The notes under the pieces were generated by a model. That model was not told the DNA's origin, did no database searches, and saw nothing but the letters and a program-made list of their open reading frames with translations. 36,433 nt of DNA from CAYWMP01 sp964459445 (GTDB taxonomy: Bacteria; Desulfobacterota; DSM-4660; Desulfatiglandales; HGW-15): positions 1 through 36,433 of the forward strand of contig CAYWMP010000042.1 of assembly GCA_964459445.1 (NCBI GenBank), written 5' to 3'. Below, one piece after another: positions 32,082 to 36,433 of the stretch. Every line of letters begins with the position of its first letter. The first letter of the stretch is position 1. Both the position numbers and the translations under genes were made by a program.

Positions 32082-32291
32082 CTAACCGCCCTCCGCCTGG
32101 GCAGATCCTGGTCCCGCAAGAGGCTTGAACATCTTTTTCCCTGCTCCGCAAATAGGGCATTTCCAATCCTCGGGCAGGTCTTCGAAAAGAGTGCCCTTAG
32201 GGATCTTGCCCTTTCGGTCTCCCTTGTCCGGGTTATAGATATATCCGCAATTGACTGTTTGGCACTGCCACATGTCTTCCGGTCTTGCCAT
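32082..32291 (-). CDS. Rubredoxin with CX4C first knuckle (Rd-2 type)
   Basis: 69 residues. The first iron knuckle is C10-X4-C15 (WQCQTVNCGYIYNP) instead of CX2C, and the second is C45/C48 (WKCPICGAGKKMF). A four-residue insertion in the first knuckle is known from Desulfovibrio desulfuricans rubredoxin-2. The long Ala/Gly tail (AGPGSAQAEGG) is probably disordered. AAAGGAC precedes the ATG. It lies between the small zinc-ribbon gene and perR. Confidence 0.93.
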   Translation of the reverse strand: MARPEDMWQCQTVNCGYIYNPDKGDRKGKIPKGTLFEDLPEDWKCPICGAGKKMFKPLAGPGSAQAEGG

Positions 32292-32442
32292 GTGCTATTG
32301 TCCTTTATAAGAGATTGGTATTACAGGGGATTGATTACCTGTACACTCATTCTGGAATCCTGCCGATATGGGAGTATCCAACCAAGGCTTAGGAATAAAT
32401 CCCATCATAATGCCTCAAGCCCCGGAGGGCCAAGAAAAGATC

Positions 32443-32661
32443 TCACTTTTTCAGCTCTTCCAGTTTTCCATGCCATGCACATTGATCGCAATAGGTCTCC
32501 GAATCCTCTGTGAGTTCCGGTGCATCCGAAACTTCGACCTCAGCATTGAAAACGACATTGCCCCCGACCATGTCTAACCCGTAGGTTTCATATTCATCTT
32601 CCGGGTCTTTGACATAGAAATCATGAGATCCACACATCGGACATTTCATCTTCTCATCCAT
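32443..32661 (-). CDS. Small zinc-ribbon protein
   Basis: 72 residues. The CPMCGSHDFYVKDPEDEYE segment holds the first knuckle and YCDQCAWHGKLEEL the second. The middle is acidic and beta-rich (EVEVSDAPELTEDSE). This looks like a recurrent four-Cys zinc-ribbon family without known function. The start is ATG at 32661 with a weak SD. An ATG four codons in is possible. It stands between rubrerythrin and rubredoxin. Confidence 0.7.
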   Translation of the reverse strand: MDEKMKCPMCGSHDFYVKDPEDEYETYGLDMVGGNVVFNAEVEVSDAPELTEDSETYCDQCAWHGKLEELKK

Positions 32662-32814
32662 CCTAGCTGCCTAAGTACTGTCTGATTATTCTCTTACTTA
32701 ATAAAATGTTTTCCAATTTATAAACGAGGCATTTTTCGCAAGCTCAAGGAAAACAAGGAATTGCGCTGTTTGACGCGGAGATTGCGGAATAGGACCTTTT
32801 CTGGATGGAAATCC

Positions 32815-33309
32815 CTAGTCCACCTTGAAAAACGCCTTGGCCACAGCCTGACAAACAGGACACTTATCCGGCGGCGCACCTTCAACAGTGTGGCCGCACA
32901 CGGAACATACATAAATGTCTGTCTCTTCCAGGCCTTCCAAATTATCTAAAGTCTTCTGATAGAGGGCAGCATGGACCTTTTCCACCTCATTGGCAAAGTT
33001 GAAAGTCCTTTCCGCCGGTTTGTTTCTTTCTTCTTGGGCAGCCGCGATCATTTCAGGATACATGGTCTTGAACTCATGGGTTTCACCGGCAATGGCTTCT
33101 TTTAGATTATCCGCCGTGCTATTGATTCCACCTAGCGTCTTTAAATGATTGTGTGCGTGTACTGTCTCCGCCTCGGCCGCTGCCCGAAAGAGTTTGGCAG
33201 CTTGAGGGTAGCCTTCCTTATCCGCCTGTTTTGCAAAGGCAAGGTATTTTCGGTTAGCCTGTGATTCTCCCGCAAATGCGTCCTGAAGATTTTGCTCCGA
33301 CTTACTCAT
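32815..33309 (-). CDS. rbr: Rubrerythrin
   Basis: 164-residue peroxide reductase. The N-terminal four-helix diiron domain shows the paired Glu motifs: FAGESQANRKYLAFA, EAETVHAHNHLKTL, then AIAGETHEFKTMYPEMI and EVEKVHAALYQ. The C-terminal rubredoxin domain is CSVCGHTVEGAPPDKCPVCQ. AAGGAGGAAA lies before the ATG. It is downstream of the 66-residue Cys protein in what appears to be a sigma-54-driven transcript. Confidence 0.95.
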   Translation of the reverse strand: MSKSEQNLQDAFAGESQANRKYLAFAKQADKEGYPQAAKLFRAAAEAETVHAHNHLKTLGGINSTADNLKEAIAGETHEFKTMYPEMIAAAQEERNKPAERTFNFANEVEKVHAALYQKTLDNLEGLEETDIYVCSVCGHTVEGAPPDKCPVCQAVAKAFFKVD

Positions 33310-33357
33310 AACATTTCCTCCTTAATATTTGAGTTTACGATGGACCGTTGTGGTCAA

Positions 33358-33558
33358 TTACTTCCACCAACCTTTTCTTTTGTGCGCTTCGCGCTCTTTC
33401 TCAGCAAGTTGTTTAATCTTGTAGGCCGAATCCCTCAAAATACCGTAAAGGACACCGCAGCCATCATCCTCTCGATGGGCATCCCCCTTGTCGGCCAGTT
33501 CAAGCATGGTGTCGGCGATCTCGAGGGTGTTCTTTATACTCTCATCACAGGCTCTCAT
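33358..33558 (-). CDS. Small conserved helical protein next to rubrerythrin
   Basis: 66 residues: ACDESIKNTLEIADTMLEL, GDAHREDDGCGVLYGILRDS, then a basic tail ending KRKGWWK. The single DGCGVLYG motif and two Cys (C4 and one in GCG) stand out. I recognise it as a recurrent type in Desulfobacterota but know no function. The ATG at 33558 follows GGGAG by 5 bp. A longer frame to 33612 overlaps the promoter. It lies directly after a sigma-54-type promoter. Confidence 0.7.
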   Translation of the reverse strand: MRACDESIKNTLEIADTMLELADKGDAHREDDGCGVLYGILRDSAYKIKQLAEKEREAHKRKGWWK

Positions 33559-33596
33559 TGATCTCCCTGCCTTTGAATAAAGTCGTTTTACATATA

Positions 33597-33611
33597 ACAA
33601 AATCTGTGCCA
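33597..33611 (-). promoter_or_regulatory. Candidate sigma-54 (-24/-12) promoter
   Basis: On the minus strand TGGCAC (33611-33606), five bases, then TTGT (33600-33597). GG and the -12 G are exactly 10 bp apart as required. Only the final C of TTGC is changed to T. It lies 39 bp before the 66-residue protein gene. Confidence 0.6.
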
Positions 33612-33958
33612 TTGCCGAAAGGGCTCCAAATCACGGTAAATTCGCAAGAATATTAATGGGTTGAATAAAACAACGTCTAAACGGTTTCATGGAAAATCCA
33701 GCCTAGGTGAGACACTCGTGAGACAGTTGGGACAAAAGGCTTCTTATAAGTGGTTAACTTTCTGTTTTCTCAACAGATTCCAGGCGCTTCTAGGATTTCG
33801 GGCTGGTTTTTCCGCTTGTGAACCGAAATGTTGTGTAGGGGTGTGAATTAAGATGATTATGGAGTCGGTGGGCTTGTTTAATCCTCTTATCCGGGCATAT
33901 TGGGGGAGCCCGCCGGGGGGTAAATCTCCCGTGGATCAACTTTTTAATGCCCGAAAAG
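33612..33958. other. Region between the sigma-54 promoter and its enhancer sites
   Basis: No gene could be supported. A 61-codon plus-strand frame at 33661 shows no recognisable motif. The length is suitable for enhancer looping. Confidence 0.4.
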
Positions 33959-34000
33959 TGTCTCAAAATGATATTTGAGACATTAGTGTCTCATGAGACA
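33959..34000. promoter_or_regulatory. Paired TGTCTCA palindromes, probable activator-binding (enhancer) sites
   Basis: TGTCTCAAA/TTTGAGACA (33959-33967 and 33974-33982) is a 9-bp inverted repeat around 6 bp. TGTCTCATGAGACA (33987-34000) is a perfect 14-bp palindrome sharing the half-site. The second contains the stop codon of the sigma-54 activator gene. They lie about 350-390 bp upstream of the -24/-12 promoter. Confidence 0.68.
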
Positions 34001-35328
34001 TTTTTCCAATCCGCCAGGAAACGATAGAGGGTTGCGCGGCCAACACCCAGGAGTTTGGCCGCGCGCAATTTATTCCCCCCGGTTTGCTGGAGAGCAATCT
34101 TAACGCTTTCCGGATCCAGTTTGCGTGTGCGCCCGGAAGAGGATCTCGATTTTGGCCATTGTCTCAGTTCCATGGGAAGGTGTTTGACCCCAATGATTCG
34201 ACCCCTGGACTTTACAAGCGCGAAACGGATGGCGCTCTGCAACTCACGCACATTTCCCGGCCAGGGGTAGTCCAACATCACATCCAAGGCCTCTTTGGAA
34301 AGGCCCGGCGTTTGTTGCCCCTCGCCTTTCGCCGTATCCAGAAAATGATCCATTAGAAGCGGAATATCCACTCTTCTGGTCCTGAGGGGCGGGAGATGAA
34401 TAGGGACGACATTGATTCGGTAAAAGAGATCCTCACGGAAATTTCCGAGTTTTACTTCTTGCTTCAGCTCTCTATTGGTCGCACTGATGAGTCGTACATC
34501 CACGGAGATGGTTTTTTCACCCCCAACAGGCTCAAAGGTACCCTCCTGAAGAACTCTCAAGATCTTTGCCTGGACAAACTTTGGGAGATCCGCCACTTCA
34601 TCAAGAAACAAAGTGCCCCCATCGGCCAGTTCAAAGCGGCCTTTTTTATCCCTCAATGCACCGGTAAAGGCCCCTCTGACGTGCCCGAAGAGCTCACTTT
34701 CAAGAATGCCCTCCGGAAGCGCCCCGCAATTGATGGGCACAAAGGGCCCGCCGCCCCTCATGCTCGTATTGTGTATGGCCGCAGCCACAAGTTCTTTGCC
34801 GGTGCCGGTTTCACCGCTAATGTGAACGGGATAGGCGTTGGTGGACAACTCCCGGATCTGAGCGTAAACCTGGAGCATATTCGGATCGCGTCCGATAATG
34901 CCGGCAAAGTCCTGAATCTCACCGGTTTGGATCTTGAGACCGATCAAATCGGTCACATCGCGAAAAGCTGCAATCACACCCGCAAATTGCCCCTCTTTAT
35001 CGTTCATACCCGTTATGCTCATTTCAACCTGCCGGACATCACCTGTTTTCGTCAAGATACTCAGGGGGTAGAGGAGGTGATCGATGAACTCGGGTGCGCA
35101 CTCCTGGAAAGAACAACGACCACCGCAGAAAGGCTGGCCGAAAACCTCGTGGCAATCTTTCCCAAGGACTTCCCGGCGCTGGTATCCCGTGATTTTCTCG
35201 GCCCTTCGATTGAAGAACACGATGCGCCTTTCCGTATCATGGGCAATAATGCCTTCGGATAAATTTTCAAGGATTCGTTCAAGGCTTTCCTTGTCTGAAA
35301 GTATGTCCTTTAGGTTTAAATCTTCCAT
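33991..35328 (-). CDS. PAS-domain sigma-54-dependent transcriptional activator
   Basis: 445 residues. The N-terminal PAS domain (about 15-130) carries an unusual cysteine set C59, C68, C72, C77 (DCHEVFGQPFCGGRCSFQEC) that could bind metal or sense redox. The AAA+ domain has Walker A GETGTGKE (172-179), the sigma-54-contacting GAFTGA (219-224) and Walker B GGTLFLDE (237-244). The C-terminus is a Fis-type helix-turn-helix (NKLRAAKLLGVGRATLYRFL). It is followed by paired palindromes and a sigma-54 promoter before the rubrerythrin group, its likely targets. Confidence 0.93.
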   Translation of the reverse strand: MEDLNLKDILSDKESLERILENLSEGIIAHDTERRIVFFNRRAEKITGYQRREVLGKDCHEVFGQPFCGGRCSFQECAPEFIDHLLYPLSILTKTGDVRQVEMSITGMNDKEGQFAGVIAAFRDVTDLIGLKIQTGEIQDFAGIIGRDPNMLQVYAQIRELSTNAYPVHISGETGTGKELVAAAIHNTSMRGGGPFVPINCGALPEGILESELFGHVRGAFTGALRDKKGRFELADGGTLFLDEVADLPKFVQAKILRVLQEGTFEPVGGEKTISVDVRLISATNRELKQEVKLGNFREDLFYRINVVPIHLPPLRTRRVDIPLLMDHFLDTAKGEGQQTPGLSKEALDVMLDYPWPGNVRELQSAIRFALVKSRGRIIGVKHLPMELRQWPKSRSSSGRTRKLDPESVKIALQQTGGNKLRAAKLLGVGRATLYRFLADWKNVS

Positions 35329-35471
35329 GTGCTGCTTATAGTAAAAGAAGGAGTTTGTATTGATTACGGTTTTAGGACGCGAAGAATATATTGGAAAAAG
35401 AGGACCCTAGCAAGGAGAAATGAGGATTTAGCGCCTGTGAAAAGGACTCTCGATGCTTGGCATTTCTTCTA

Positions 35472-36433
35472 ATGAGAATCATCAATAGAAAGATCGGGTG
35501 GGTGATGATCCTTCGAATCCTTTTTCTATTCCTTTTAATACTACACTGCCTTTCCGGCCCCTGGAGGATATCTATGGCACATGCAAACGAACCAACCCAC
35601 AGGGATGAAAAACCCAATCGTTTGATTCACGAGAAGAGCCCCTATTTACTCCAGCATGCCTACAATCCCGTTGATTGGTATCCCTGGGGCGAAGAGGCTT
35701 TTGAAAAGGCCCGAAAAGAGGATAAGCCCATATTTCTTTCCATCGGCTACTCCACCTGTCACTGGTGTCATGTGATGGAGCGTGAATCCTTTGAAGACGT
35801 CGAAGTGGCCAAGCTTATGAACGATGTTTTTGTTTCAATCAAGGTGGACCGTGAAGAAAGGCCTGACCTGGATCACCTCTATATGACGGTCTCCCAGATG
35901 TTGACGGGAGGCGGTGGCTGGCCGCTGAATATATTCATGACCCCCGAGAAAAAACCCTTCTTTGCTGCGACCTACATCCCCAAAAGCGGCCGTTTTGGAA
36001 AGGCGGGAATGATGGAACTCATTCCTCGAATCCAAAGTGTCTGGCAAAAACGCCGAGCCGAGGTGTTTGAATCCGCCGAAAAAATCATCGCGGCCCTCAA
36101 AAGCATGGAGACCGACCGACCCGGTGAAGAACTCGACCTTTCAACTCTTGAGAAGGCCTATAAGGAATTCTCCGGGAGGTATGATGCGACCTATGGTGGT
36201 TTCAGCACCTCACCCAAGTTCCCGACGCCCCACAATTTTCTTTTCATGCTCCGCTATTGGAAACGAAAGGGTAAATCCCATGCCCTGGAAATGGTGGAGA
36301 AAACTCTTCAGGAAATGCGTTTCGGAGGCATCTATGATCAGATAGGATTCGGATTCCATCGATATTCTACCGATAGAGAATGGCTCGTCCCCCATTTTGA
36401 GAAAATGCTTTATGATCAGGCCATGTTGGCCCT
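35472..36433 (+). CDS. DUF255 thioredoxin-domain protein (YyaL/spermatogenesis-associated 20-like), truncated by the window
   Basis: The N-terminal 320 residues of a protein that is usually 600-700 long and combines a thioredoxin-like domain with a (alpha/alpha)6 glycosidase-like barrel. Family marks are RLIHEKSPYLLQHAYNPVDW, the CXXC pair in STCHWCHVM, VDREERPDLDHLY and GGGGWPLNIFMTP. The start is uncertain. ATG at 35574 has a strong GGAGG SD. ATG at 35472 adds, in frame, a basic N-terminus, a hydrophobic core (ILRILFLFLLILHCL) and an AHA cleavage site, i.e. a signal peptide, which is unlikely by chance. The function is unknown. It is divergent from the sigma-54 activator. Confidence 0.9.
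   Translation, partial: MRIINRKIGWVMILRILFLFLLILHCLSGPWRISMAHANEPTHRDEKPNRLIHEKSPYLLQHAYNPVDWYPWGEEAFEKARKEDKPIFLSIGYSTCHWCHVMERESFEDVEVAKLMNDVFVSIKVDREERPDLDHLYMTVSQMLTGGGGWPLNIFMTPEKKPFFAATYIPKSGRFGKAGMMELIPRIQSVWQKRRAEVFESAEKIIAALKSMETDRPGEELDLSTLEKAYKEFSGRYDATYGGFSTSPKFPTPHNFLFMLRYWKRKGKSHALEMVEKTLQEMRFGGIYDQIGFGFHRYSTDREWLVPHFEKMLYDQAMLA

Noticed and set aside
33661..33846. 61-residue plus-strand frame downstream of the sigma-54 activator
   Set aside because: Low-complexity composition with no family signature. It is better explained as spacer between enhancer and promoter.

Overview
The window looks like a chromosome segment of an anaerobic Desulfobacterota (deltaproteobacterial) bacterium, probably a sulfate reducer or a relative. 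The evidence is a dense oxygen-defence cluster typical of that group (two-iron desulfoferrodoxin, rubrerythrin, rubredoxins, ferritin, flavodiiron protein, PerR), a nickel CO dehydrogenase, a fused transaldolase/phosphoglucose isomerase, and a UGA-encoded selenoprotein. The taxonomic call is inference. I saw no tRNA, rRNA or CRISPR array.

Layout. (1) 1-6,500 is an accessory region with four toxin-antitoxin (TA) modules (HigBA-like 1034-1694, HepT/MntA 2448-3093, RelE/Phd 3864-4456, HipBA 4858-6457) among gene debris: a transposase tail, an ABC ATPase tail, a hipA scrap, and a copy of the 3' end of the neighbouring glycosyltransferase gene. Two of the TA-bearing segments are bounded by imperfect direct repeats. 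(2) 6,582-23,460, all on the minus strand, is a metabolic cluster with many overlapping or closely spaced genes. It holds the oxidative and part of the non-oxidative pentose phosphate pathway (zwf, pgl, a short gnd, rpiA, a transaldolase-Pgi fusion, glucokinase and a HAD phosphatase). Interleaved with it are the genes of the radical SAM/selenodomain (ArsS, arsenosugar-type) system: ArsS, its CxxC peroxidase-like partner and a fused pair of transferases. An azoreductase, a TVP38-family membrane protein, a molybdopterin oxidoreductase, a mercuric-reductase-like flavoprotein and a DUF547 protein complete it. (3) 23,823-33,558, also minus strand, is an oxygen/redox defence cluster: ferredoxin, flavodiiron protein, rubredoxins, CO dehydrogenase (CooS), flavodoxin, ferritin, desulfoferrodoxin, thiol peroxidase, PerR, rubrerythrin and several very small Cys-knuckle proteins. 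(4) 33,991-35,328 encodes a PAS/sigma-54 activator that probably drives the adjacent rubrerythrin end of that cluster. A divergent, truncated DUF255 thioredoxin-domain protein runs off the right edge.

Main discovery. The arsS reading frame does not stop at 16860-16862. That UGA is followed by six more sense codons, sits in the family's C-terminal CTAGAG-x-x-(C/U) motif, and has a SECIS-like hairpin just downstream. ArsS is therefore very probably a 336-residue selenoprotein with Sec at residue 330.

How it fits together (inference). Glucokinase, Zwf, Pgl and Gnd would oxidise glucose to ribulose-5-phosphate, giving reductant and, through RpiA, ribose-5-phosphate. This sits beside a radical-SAM/selenoprotein modification system and flavin reductases. 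The right half handles superoxide, peroxide and O2 by electron transfer through rubredoxin.
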